Positions 53,843 to 64,000 of a stretch of 64,000 nucleotides of DNA are shown piece after piece. The DNA comes from Antennarius striatus (lineage: Eukaryota > Chordata > Actinopteri > Lophiiformes > Antennariidae). The notes below the pieces were generated by a model. It saw only the letters and a program-made list of their open reading frames with translations, had not been told where the DNA came from and searched no databases. The translations under genes were made by a program, and so were the position numbers. The stretch spans positions 4,202,501-4,266,500 of the forward strand of contig NC_090798.1 of the NCBI RefSeq assembly GCF_040054535.1, read 5' to 3'. Position 1 is the first letter of the stretch. Every line of letters starts with the position of its first letter.

Positions 53843-55321
53843 ATATCTGGTCATACATGGCGTGAACTCTAAAACAACATTAGGGGAAGCTCAATGTTCT
53901 AAATGTGTTCCAGTTCGCAACTGGAAGCAATGAATTGAGAATCCGTACATCCAATAATTCTACTTGGTATAATTTTCTTGTTCAAAATGTTATGGATGCA
54001 TTAAATATGACAGAGTCAGACTATTATATCTATTTTATAATGTACGCAGAAACAGATCTGTAGTAGTAGACTAGACTACTGTCTCATTTCATCACTTCAT
54101 GTGGTTGCTGTGGTTCGTAGTGTGTGTTTATCTCATGCCATCCAGGAAGAGACAGAAAAAAGAAAGGCAGGGAAGAATTGGAAAATAGTAGGGTGAAATA
54201 GAGGTTGGGAAAATATACATGAGAGTATGTCTGTCTGACCCTGTGTGATGGACAGATGAAGGACAGAAGATATACTTTAAAGGCAGATGCTGTACACAGT
54301 AAAGAGACCTGGCTCTTATATCAAAGCGGTGGATGAAAGACGACAGGTTGGATGGATGGAGTGAATAGAAATCTTCACCTCAGAAGTTGACAGTTATGTG
54401 GTGGAAATGAATTTCTGTGCATTTGTCTCACCACATGATGCTCTACAGAATGGGGTTACTAAGACTTAAAGATGATAAAGATCGATAGAGCTGATCCCCA
54501 TCAACAGAACAAAGACATACCAACAATACTGATAAGATAATCTGGGTAAAAGTGAGTGTTTCAAATGTAATGATAAATTTGGTTTCCATTCTCCTTTTCT
54601 TTCAGTCAAACTGAAATAAGCTTTTGGAACAAGTTCTTGCCTTTTTGAAAAAAGAGAAGAAAAAAAAGAAAAAAAAGGATTTTCATGTTTTTAATTTAAG
54701 ATGAACTGATAATTTAGTTAGTGACAATGAAATGTTTGGAATGACCAGCCACTGAAACTACTTTTAAAACAAATTAAAGTTTGGTCTGGGGTTGGCTATT
54801 GGAATAAACTGTTGGAAGTGAATCATGGTACATCAGCTGAACTCACAATCTGTTGACAAATCAGTTTAAACGTCTTCAGTTTAACCACATAGTGGACAAA
54901 AAGCAGCATTGTTTGGTGATGATCAATAGTCACTAAAGCTTTTCTGGACCAAAAAACAAAATCAGAACCAAGGGGAAAACATTTGGAAGAATTGTCTCCC
55001 CTGCCATGCAAAACTGAGACATCAACTAAATGGAAGGTTTGATCATTTAATTGTTAGTCTTTTTGGGCCAAAACTCTTTTCACATGTAAATGATGCATTT
55101 AATTACACTGTTTTGTTCTGCGGTATCACATGAAAGAGGGAAAACTTCAACAGGTGGTTTCAAAAATGTGAAGGATGTCGTGGAGAGTGTGTTGAAGGAG
55201 GAAGAGATCATCCAAGGGACAAGCAGACAAGCTGAGATGGAAGATGAGGGTGGAGAGAAAAAGTGATGAAATGATGTGCAACCAGTGAAGCGTCCCGGCA
55301 GAGACACCTAACTGCATGCCA

Positions 55322-55324
<3 letters not shown>

Positions 55325-55372
<48 letters not shown>

Positions 55373-55376
55373 CGCG
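55325..55376. repeat. (GT)n microsatellite grading into GCGT
   Basis: About 45 bp of GT, then gcgtgcgcgcgtgc. The alternating purine/pyrimidine CG-containing end favours Z-DNA. Confidence 0.9.
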
Positions 55377-57154
55377 CGTGCATGCGCACATGAGTGTGTG
55401 TGCGCGAGCTCCTTGCTCACATATGAAACCAATCATCTTCCAGTGAAGGTTAGATGGACTGACACCACATTTTATTAACATGAAGATAAATCAACCAATC
55501 ACAAAGCTGCCCAGCACAGTAACAGGCCGCTACTAGGCAGCATTAAGTTACTGACAACCAGGAACAGTAACACAACTTAAAACTGATCAAGGTAATAACA
55601 AATGAGTGAAATGATCAAACATTTAGATTTAAGACATCTAATGTTGTTCATCATCTAATTTTAGAGTGAAGAACTTTTCCTACGTCCAGTAATAAAAACT
55701 CTGGATACAGAAATCCTGATCTAAGATAAATTCCACCAATAAGATAATTTTTCCACCAATATTATTTAGTACAATAAACAAAATATCAATATCACAAATA
55801 TCTTTCAAGATGTAGTGACTGTAGTGATTTAAAATTTGTTCATTTGAACTATATATAAAGTTGTTTTAAGCCATGTAACAGATTTATAGCACACAGACTA
55901 TCCGATGCAAATATCAATTCTCATATTTGATGTTTTCTCATCAGTGTTGTTCAAACAGCTCTGATAATTCTAGTTTACACTGATGCCGTCACCATGTGTG
56001 GATGTTTATCACACACTGAACAGAGACGGAAAAAAATGAAGATCCGCAGAGTAGTTATTAAGAATTATCGGGTTCCTCCAGCCAACCATGAGGAATGACA
56101 GTTGAGTCATCTGGAGAAACCAAAAGCCACAAGTACAAAAGTTACAAAAGAGAAAATTGGTCACATCAGGGACAAAAATGAAGTCAAATTTTGCTCAGGT
56201 CTACCATTCAGAGGACAGCGCGGAGACTGACCAGTCTGTGGATATTCATCTTTCTACACAGGAGAGAGTGGATACAGTAGTTAGTGGGTATTAAATGCTA
56301 TTTCTGGTATTTAATACTCACTGCAGACCGGAAACACCCAACAAGACTTGCAGTTTCAACCCAGTCATCAAGAGATAACATTTTGGTTCTAGTTAGTCAC
56401 TAAAACCTTTAAGGTTGAAGATCTGTGCTGGGTCAAAAACGTTCACTTGCTCCCTGAAATATTGTCCCCATTGATGCACTTCTATCTGCATTGAAATGAT
56501 AAATGATAAACGTACAGTTAGTGCTCTGTTTCCCCTTGAGGAAATCTACTTTTGTCCAGCTTTTGCTTTTCAGCATTTTTAACTTGACTTTGTCGGAATC
56601 GTTTGAGCCACACATTTGGTAAAAATGTGGGAATTTAAACTTGACTGAAGACAAAGACAAAAAAAAAAACCTCATTGAAAAGTGATGCTTGTAATAATTA
56701 CTAAAGAACTAAAACATTTGAACATTTGAACCTTGAGGATATGAAGATGTGGTAAGAGACAGGGATCAAACATGCACTCATAAACAAGTTAAAATCAGGA
56801 CTTGAACTAGTGACCCTGTGCGTTTGACCATGTGGAAAACAGTTTATGGGTTTGAATCCCAGCAGCTAAACACAGACCCATATGGATCCAGTTGTCCATC
56901 AAAGGCCAGAGAGGGAAAAATAAACACATTTATATGATTTTGTTCTCAGAAACACCATGTTTTTGTGTGTCTCTCAAAATGCTGCTTCACATGTGTGTTT
57001 GTGTGTGCAAGTGTGATTATATGTGTAAATCTGCATCTGTGTGTGAGCGTCCCTTCCTGTGAATTGACCTGATTGATGTGGCCCGTCCAAGTGCTGTTTA
57101 CTTACAGCTGTAATTACACAGAGAAGCAGAACAGAACAGTATAAATACGTCTTT

Positions 57155-57260
57155 GGGTTTAGCCGAGTGGTGGCGCCTAGGCGACTGTGTCGCCTGCACA
57201 ATGGTTTGCAGCGCATGTGTGACAGAGGTGGCTGCTTCAATCCAAGCAGCACCTCTTGCC
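57155..57260 (+). mobile_element. Possible tRNA-like SINE head
   Basis: tagccgagtgg (57160-57170) fits the pol III A-box consensus exactly. A degenerate B-box-like ggctgcttcaatcc lies at 57230-57243, slightly further away than usual. There is no recognisable tail. It could be chance or a decayed SINE. Confidence 0.3.
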
Positions 57261-59164
57261 CAACGATCATACAAGTTTGTTTAGCTAACGTGACCCACGC
57301 GTCACTCCTACACAGAGTTTTGTGGAAAATAGTTCAAGAGTTTTTGCAGATTTGAGGAAAACAACAAAAAAAGGTCCCACGTTTCATCCATCTACCAATT
57401 TTTGTGAAAATCTGTGTTGTAGTTTTTTGCTGCTGACACACAACCAATAAACGAACATTAGTAAAAAACTTATCGGAGGAAATTGACTCAGACATTTTGT
57501 AAACCACTCGATTGGTTCAAGAGTACAAATGACAGCACTTGACTGAGAATAACAGTTTTCACCCAAATGTGTTTGTTAGTTCGACTAACTATGCGACTAT
57601 TGGGGCCAGAAAACAGCCTGCTAAATTTTGATCTTGCTCCACATCAAACTTTTTTTTTAATATATTACCTTTCATTTCCCAAAGAATTGTTGATGGATAG
57701 CTGGATGGAGGTGCATATTAATGTGCTGGACCTTGGTGGCGTAATCTACACTATAATGGTTTAATTTGTTAGATTTAAAAAAAAAAAAAAAAGTTTTTCT
57801 AAAAAGAACTACTCAAATGCAGCTCAACTTTTTCAATGGCTGATACTAAAGAAAAATCCCTGATGAGAAAGAAGCAGATTCTTTTTTTCTTTTTTTTTCT
57901 GTATTGATGTGTCATCTTAAATACTGGATATGTTTACCTCTGCCAAGGAGTTTGAGTTTTCTGTCGCTGGTCAGGATGGTCTGTAGAAAAAACAGACATC
58001 TTTTGGCCTCTGCTGCGGGTTGTGTTCTTCTAAAGGCAACTCTAGATATTTTTTTTAAAATCTGCATACCATATTTAGGCCAAACCATCTGCCTGCAACA
58101 GCTGCAGACTCATACTCGTACTCATTATTACCTAAGAGAATAGCCTTCACCTGGGTCACATGGTGCGTTGGTTTGTTTGTTTATCAGCAGGATTACACAA
58201 ATTACTTGACAGTTTTCCAGGAAACAAGAGGAAATGATGAGGCATGGCCCCACAGGGATGCTTTTGTGCAGAACCGGATAGAGGGATTGATCCAGACAGT
58301 TGTTTTCACTTACAATATGTTGTTAGATTTTGTTTTATCTAATCATGGGAAACTGCTAAATAAATTCCCACAACACAATGTGTGGCGGTAGGTCATGGAT
58401 TAACCTCTCGGTTGAAAAATGAAACCTGCAAGTTACCTGGTGCTCATTTCAAGCGAGATAACAAAAAGTCCTTCAACTCTGTTGATCGTTTCTCCATCAG
58501 TAATCTCAAAGATAGGAGTTGCTTTATGGCAAAAACGATGTTCATGTTAGAGATGTTTTAAACACTTTGACGATGTCTGAAGGATTCTTTTCGTATTGTT
58601 CTTTATGAAAATTGTACTCAATGCAGGAAATTTAAAAAATATGGGGGCAAAAGGACAGAGGAGATCATGTGGGTATGAATACAGGAAATACCAACAAGGG
58701 CTGTTCATGCATAAAACATTTCAGGACAGCAACTGTCCTGTGAGCTTCCATCTGCACCTCAAATCTCACAAAAAAACAAAAACAAAAACAGTTTGCAGAT
58801 AAAAAAAAATCTTTGAGTAAAGAGTAAAGACGAACAAATGATTGAAACGGACCTCAGTCTGGTCGAGAGTCTCCTGTTTGTCGTGAAACCTGACCTTTAA
58901 CTTCCATGTAGACAGATTTTAATATGTGGATAATCAAAATTATTTTTAGTTGTGCATCGGTTGAAATTATTGATGGCACAATTCAGTAATATTAGCATGG
59001 CCAAATCTATCCAAATCTATACCTAAAATAGGACTTAAATTAGGTACAGAATATTTGGTTGACGATGATGTGTATAAAAGAGAACAAGAATTGGTTCTTA
59101 GGATGGTTGTTTGATGTTATCACTTGTTGACTTTACAAGGACTTAAGGCTGCATTCAAGCCCAA
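57261..59164. other. Non-coding stretch
   Basis: Only A/T runs (57658, 57777-57793, 57882-57898). No gene recognised. Confidence 0.55.
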
Positions 59165-59425
59165 TCAGACATTGAAGTTATTACATTGATTTATCCTGGT
59201 GTGGGAGAACACAATTAGAAAAGGATGATCATCTGGTCTATAAACCCTTCCCTGGATGGTTCCCAGTTTCCCGCCCTCCTTGTGAGCAACGAGTCCTCCA
59301 GACAGGCGTTTGCCATCTGCAGCTTGATCAACAACTTCTAGATTGACTGAATGGTGATGCCCATTGTGAGGAACCAGCCTGTCCAGTTGGATTGTGATTA
59401 TTAGCCGCTGGTAATCCAAATGCAA
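59165..59425 (-). other. Unrecognised minus-strand open frame, possible exon or exon relic
   Basis: The frame is 86 codons with no low-complexity bias and mixed composition. Reading from an acceptor-like ggattaccag (59404-59413 on the + axis, read in reverse) it gives RLIITIQLDRLVPHNG, then a His-rich HHHSVNLEV, GKRLSGGLVAHKEGG and GRVYRPDDHPFLIVF. The local GC content is higher than its surroundings. I do not recognise the protein. No convincing donor was found at the other end: the frame simply stops after FNV. It could be a last exon, part of an unrecognised transposable element, or chance. Confidence 0.22.
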
Positions 59426-61472
59426 TCAGATTGAATTCCAATTAAAAAGCCAGTTTTTGAAGTGAAGGAAACAGTAAATGGCATATTTTTCTATAAAAAA
59501 TGTCAAAACAAATCAAAGATATTATGGTGTGGATCGATCTGGTGCAGAAACAATATAACTGAAGATGTTCTATTGTCACAGTATTTAGAATAAAAACTGT
59601 CAATATGCATGTCAGACAATAACAGTAATAATAATAATGAAAAAGAAGATTTTTAAAATCACGTTTATTCATAAAAAGCAAACAGGAACTCACATTTCAA
59701 AAACAGGTCATGAAATGTAGGAACATAAAGAAAATATAGGTGAATTAAACCAGCCACTGTCTGAACACAGGTTTCTCACTCAACACAGAACACAAGACAC
59801 CTTTGACACACCGTAGGCCTGTAAAAGTGCGTAAACCATTCATGACTCTGAAATAGTTCAAATTGATTCAGATTTTTGCTTGACACATTTTTCTTAAAAT
59901 GACTTCTGCACTGCAGTCAGACGAGTCTTCAACCTTTTTCCTCCTGCTTAGATAAATCACCATCTTTGCTTGGCCCAGAAGAAAGATTAGAATCTGACAA
60001 TACTTTTTCTGATTCTTCCTGCGTTTCGAACCAATGACGTACACCTGTTTGTCAAAAACAAGGCCGAAGAAGACGAAAAAACAGAAGAAGAAGAAACTTT
60101 AAGAATCCCCCCGCGGGGGAAATTATTATTTCTCTCTATTGTTAGTTGTTATTAATCCCACAGTTAAATACAGATCCATATGTGTGAACCCGGTGCCGTT
60201 TGCCGGAGTCAAAATAAACACCCTTTATAGCAGTTATTGAAGTCATTTGGAGAGTGTAGATGGATTGTTTTTGGGTGTCAATTTGGTCAACAGAGAGGAT
60301 GTGGTGCATTTGGGCTTCAGATGTTTCTTTCAGGAAACTCCTCCCATGTTTTCCCTCTCATTATTTTCTTAAATGCCATAAAACTAATCCTCATGAAAAG
60401 TGACATCAAAATAGCCCTGTATGAGCACTGCTGTGCTCTGACCCGGGTTTGGAATTCTACCCACATAATCCCTGTTATTGCAGTCATAGAAACACAAATC
60501 CCTACGACATTCTCACAACCACATGACTGGGACCGCCTCAGGGACAGATGTGCTGCTTTCATACACGTATTAGTGCACATCCGAGTTTGTTATTGTGTTT
60601 ACGCACTGAGAGCATCATCGGTGGCAGGAGCACTCTTGTGTTGTCAGTGCACACTCTCCTGGTTGTGGTGAGCCCTGTGGACGAGCAGCAGTGGGCCCTC
60701 TGGATGAGATGGGCCTCCTGGATGAGGTGAATTTTACTTCATGACTACACTGGTGTTAAATACACTGAGAGATTTCTATTTTTTGTGGAAATGTGGAGGA
60801 AACTACTACTACAACGATGGCCATACAAACAGCCATTAGCTCCAGTGTTTAGGAAAATGCAGCTGTGTTGCTGTGAAGTTTATGGAAGAAACATCACTTG
60901 ATCTTTCATTACTGTGGTCTTGTGAGTGGATAATAAGTACACTGCTAGTTTTGGATGGTTTGTTCATTTACTCTTACCAGATATAGGGAAGATTTTTTTA
61001 TCTTTCAAGCGAAATCTTGAGTCACTTGTGGGATTTGAGTCAAGTCTCTGGTTGAGTCGTCCAATAATGGTGAATAACAGAAATTTAGATGTGAACTTTG
61101 AGTCACCGAGCAGCGCTGAAGAGTGACGACTGCACCGGAGCCAGGAGACAAACCCCGAACCTACATGTGTGTGAACACAGCCAAGCCGTTTCAGTAGCCT
61201 GTGGTCGGATCCCAGTCAAGCTTTCAGTGCCAGCTGTGATGCAGATCATGGCCCAGTATGAGTGAGCATGTGTGTAATCACAACGTGGGAATAGTGGTGA
61301 GAGTTTTCATTTGAAGTTGATGCATAACCTACAGCATGAATGTGGTGACCTCAGTGGGAATGACCACAGATTTTTATAACACACACGTACAAACATGCCA
61401 GTACATGCCTACACGCACATACGCAGACACACACACAGACACATGTACACACACACATACATACACACAAAA
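59426..61472. other. Non-coding stretch
   Basis: It holds the retroposon tail at 60088 and a degenerate CA-rich run (61380-61470). The 144-codon frame at 60237-60671 has no recognisable domain. Confidence 0.5.
60088..60125 (-). mobile_element. Retroposon 3' tail, minus strand
   Basis: (GAA)n is followed by actttaagaatccccccgcg and ggggaaatt. This is the reverse of the same tail seen in the gene 1 SINE. It is a short relic. Confidence 0.45.
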
Positions 61473-61520
61473 TACACTACATGGTATGAGCAAAAGTTTA
61501 TGGACACATGATCATCTCTC
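61473..61520. mobile_element. Tc1-like terminal fragment
   Basis: tacactacatgg..gagcaaaagtttatggacac closely resembles the terminal repeat of a widespread vertebrate Tc1/mariner group (tacactacatggccaaaagtatgtggacac-type). No matching right end is visible nearby. It directly follows a degenerate CA-rich stretch. Confidence 0.45.
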
Positions 61521-62029
61521 TCGTGTGATTGTAAGCGCCATTCCATTTATCCGCCAGTTTTATTTATGTATATGACATTCAGCCGAAATACATGGAGATG
61601 GGTTCATTGTTCATTGGTTCCCGGTTCTTTGGTTCTGTGGTTCCTTGGTTGCATCAAGAAAAATCCTACCAACCTTCTAACCCTACCACCCTGGTATAGT
61701 TTGTGAAGGTTTTGCTTTGACATGGTTAACATACATCAGGTTTGATGAACATCAAGCTGATGTTTTTTTCTAACGTGGTTAAGCAGCACTTAACCACAAA
61801 ATGATATCAGACTTAAGTCAGATCAGACAATAATTAACAAGACAGTCAGAGTTGTAACATCCCGCAACACCCCTGAATTTAAAATTTTACCCTGACCTAC
61901 TTTCGTAGGTGCATTGTAATGTTTGTTCCTGTGCAAAATATTTCAGGATAGAAAATATCTCAAAATATCTCATAGATCAAAGATAGTGCTTTGATCTATG
62001 GTTTTACTCACACTGGCCTTCTCCCTCAT

Positions 62030-62265
62030 CTTTGTATCTCGTCCCGTTCCTGAGTTGAAATTTGACCTCGACCTAGTTTTCTCAAGGTCAAGGTCATCAT
62101 CTCATTTTCATCCCCTTTGCCGCTCGAGTAAAGCGCTTTTTATTTCATCTTTCTATCTGGTTGTGAAGATATTTGGTGGACAAACGGACGGACAGATGGA
62201 CGGACTGACGAACGCACAAACACTGACAATTACAATACATCACGGCTGTGCAGGATGTAAATAAG
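62030..62265 (+). repeat. Probable dispersed repeat with GGAC-rich stretch
   Basis: tttgacctcgacctagtttt, the double tcaaggtcaaggtca and the run ggacaaacggacggacagat followed by gacaattacaatacatcac look like a repeat family I have seen in fish genomes. Family membership is from memory and was not tested. Confidence 0.35.
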
Positions 62266-64000
62266 TATTCATACCATCATGTTACAAATGAAGCATGAAA
62301 ATATTCCTTGGGTTGGAATATTTTTAATTTATAAGGCATTCTGATATATATTTTTTTGTTTTAACAACTCTGAATGTGTTTTGAATAACAGTATTTATTT
62401 AGTGTTCTGACTGGCTTGCTGTCCTGTCAATCCACCTTTCTTTGAAAGGGTAAACTGTTCAGAACAGGTAAGTCTGTACATAAGAGTATTTACAAAAACT
62501 GGCTGAAATTCCAGTTTTTTCAGAGGTACTTGTTCATTTTCTTTTCCTCATGTGTTGAAAACTGCCTGCAGGGATTTACCCAAGTTCACTGGTGCTGGTT
62601 CATGAGGTCTGGCTACGTTCAAGTCCCTCCACACCTGAGTAGACAAGCATTACACCATAGATCTGTCTGTGTATACTTTGGGAGATGAACATGTTGACAC
62701 AGGATTAAAATAGTTTGCACAGACTTATCGCTATAATTTTTAGACCAAATTTGTTTTCTAGTATGTCTTCATTTATTTATTCATCTGTTCCTTGTCTCGT
62801 TTGCTCGGTCACATTGGTGTTTTAAAGAGTACTTTGTTTTTTATTTGATCTCCCTTTGTCGAGAGATTTGTCATTGGCTAACAGTAGTTAAATACTCTTC
62901 AAAGATGCTGCACGAACTTTTCCTGATTAACAGCAGAGAAAGAGACCAGTAAGTATTTCCTGATGGATTCATTTTGCAGCATTATTTCCTGGTGTTTTAC
63001 TTTGGAGTTCCTATTAATTAGTTAAGACACGGATGGAGCGGAAATAGTATAAAAAACATCTGAAACTTGTGGTTTGAATTAACTCACTGGCTGCTGGCTG
63101 TCATTAGAGCAGCCATCCTTACATCAGCAGTAGTTTTAGAGAATTTTGAAGAATCTTTCAAGACCAACAGAATATTGCGTTCTACGACTGAAACTCCCAA
63201 AAGAAAGAGTAGACTCTCATCTTTTATCTGGAATAAATGTTTATTTCTACCTTTGTTATCGGCAGTATAGCTATAACCAAAAACACCAGTTTTCGACCAA
63301 AAAACTGATAAAACCAACTTTTGTTGTAAAGCTGTCTCAGCAGAACAGTGACTTTATCATTTATTTATTTTTTAAATTTTGCTTTAGTGACACCTCAAAT
63401 ATCTCAACAATGGTTTCCTCTGATAAAATAATAAAAACAACTTCCGAGAAATTGCTTTTAATGGGGAAGATGACAATTTATTGACCAATTATGTAACAAT
63501 ATTGAACATCTATATCTGACAAAGACACGTTACTGGTTTTTTGCAGCTAGCAAATCTAGCTCCAAGGCATCTCTCTGGGGTCCAGGGGCGACAGTGATTA
63601 GAACCTCCATTGGTTCATCCTCTCGGTGATCTCCATCATCTTTCCACCTACACCTAGAGCTTACACCTTGTAGGTGGACCAGTTCAACATTACACTCGTG
63701 TAAAAGTATGGTATTCATAAAGCAGTTCTGCAGACCACTCTCTGCCCCCTGTGACTCCTTGGAAAATGCACTGAGTCAGTTGATGGCAAAGGAGATTCAC
63801 TGATTCTGTTGTAAAGGTATTAAGCTTTTATTTACATAAAGGGGGGGCAAAAAAAAAACAACACCTGAAGAAGATGCATCGTCAGCAGGATTACTATTGA
63901 TTTGAGTACACCAAAGCTGCACTTTCAGGTGCCAAAGACTGAGATATTTTGTGCACCCCTATTGGGCATCAGCATGACTGGACCAACCAATGTGTGCAAC
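62266..64000. other. Non-coding stretch to the end of the window
   Basis: Possible transposon-end fragment around 62255-62290 (taagtattcatacc). The minus-strand frame at 63530-63718 (62 codons, acidic, ending LDLLAAKNQ) is not recognised. No gene supported. Confidence 0.45.

Larger units (their letters stand above)
53181..57154. other. Non-coding stretch
   Basis: It holds the CTCF-like motif at 53829 and the poly-C/CA and GT tracts. It also holds a near-perfect inverted repeat around 56286-56322 (gtgggtattaaat with its reverse). No gene seen. Confidence 0.55.

Noticed and set aside
60237..60671. 144-codon plus-strand frame
   Set aside because: Random-looking composition with no domain or promoter/poly(A) context.
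63530..63718. 62-codon minus-strand frame ending LDLLAAKNQ
   Set aside because: It looks somewhat protein-like but is short, unrecognised and without splice evidence; kept only as a remark.

Overview
The window looks like a piece of a ray-finned fish (teleost) chromosome. It is AT-rich, with very little coding sequence. It holds about twenty CA/GT microsatellite tracts, ten of them roughly 80 to 145 bp long. It also carries tRNA-derived SINEs ending in the fish-type 'ccc…gggat…ataaag' retroposon tail, a decayed Tc1-like transposon, a small non-autonomous hAT element with an 8-bp target duplication, and other MITE-like relics. No bacterial or viral gene organisation is visible. Almost all of the long open frames are translations of dinucleotide repeats or of purine-rich DNA and are not genes.

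The one convincing gene content is a tandem array of three intact, same-strand genes between about 29.15 and 36.41 kb. Each encodes a 164-residue secreted single-domain C-type lectin-like protein. All three have the same architecture: a TATA-like box, a short non-coding first exon, and five coding exons of 79, 107, 135, 100 and 74 bases with phases 1-0-0-1. Every junction is GT/AG and each gene has an AATAAA signal. The duplicated unit is roughly 3 kb. Unit A runs from about 28.8 to 31.4 kb, unit B from about 31.4 to 34.5 kb, and unit C from about 34.5 to 37.1 kb. A fragment of the same 3' UTR at 37.9 kb suggests a decayed fourth unit.

The most interesting signal lies in this array. Introns and UTRs of genes 1 and 2 differ at only about 1-5% of sites. 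Their coding exons 4 and 5, which form the ligand-binding half of the fold, differ at about 20-25%, and nearly all changes alter amino acids. Gene 3 shows the same inversion: its intron 1 is almost identical to that of gene 1, while its exon 2 is strongly diverged. This is the pattern expected for an arms-race family (secreted defence lectins or venom-type lectins). The calcium/sugar motifs are degenerate and the cysteine pattern differs between copies. Since duplication, each unit has also acquired its own structural changes: a SINE in intron 4 of gene 1, a Tc1 relic upstream of gene 2, a new long GT tract in unit B, and a newly arisen hairpin in each of the three units, one of them just upstream of the TATA-like box of gene 3.

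Layout: 1-28 kb is non-coding with microsatellites, a 780-bp purine-strand block (5.46-6.24 kb), MITEs at 7.96 and 13.76 kb, and a compound GT/GA block at 23.4-23.9 kb. The lectin array occupies 28-37 kb. From 37 to 64 kb the window is again non-coding, with repeats, CTCF-like motifs, possible conserved non-coding elements, and one unexplained minus-strand frame at 59.2-59.4 kb that could be an exon.
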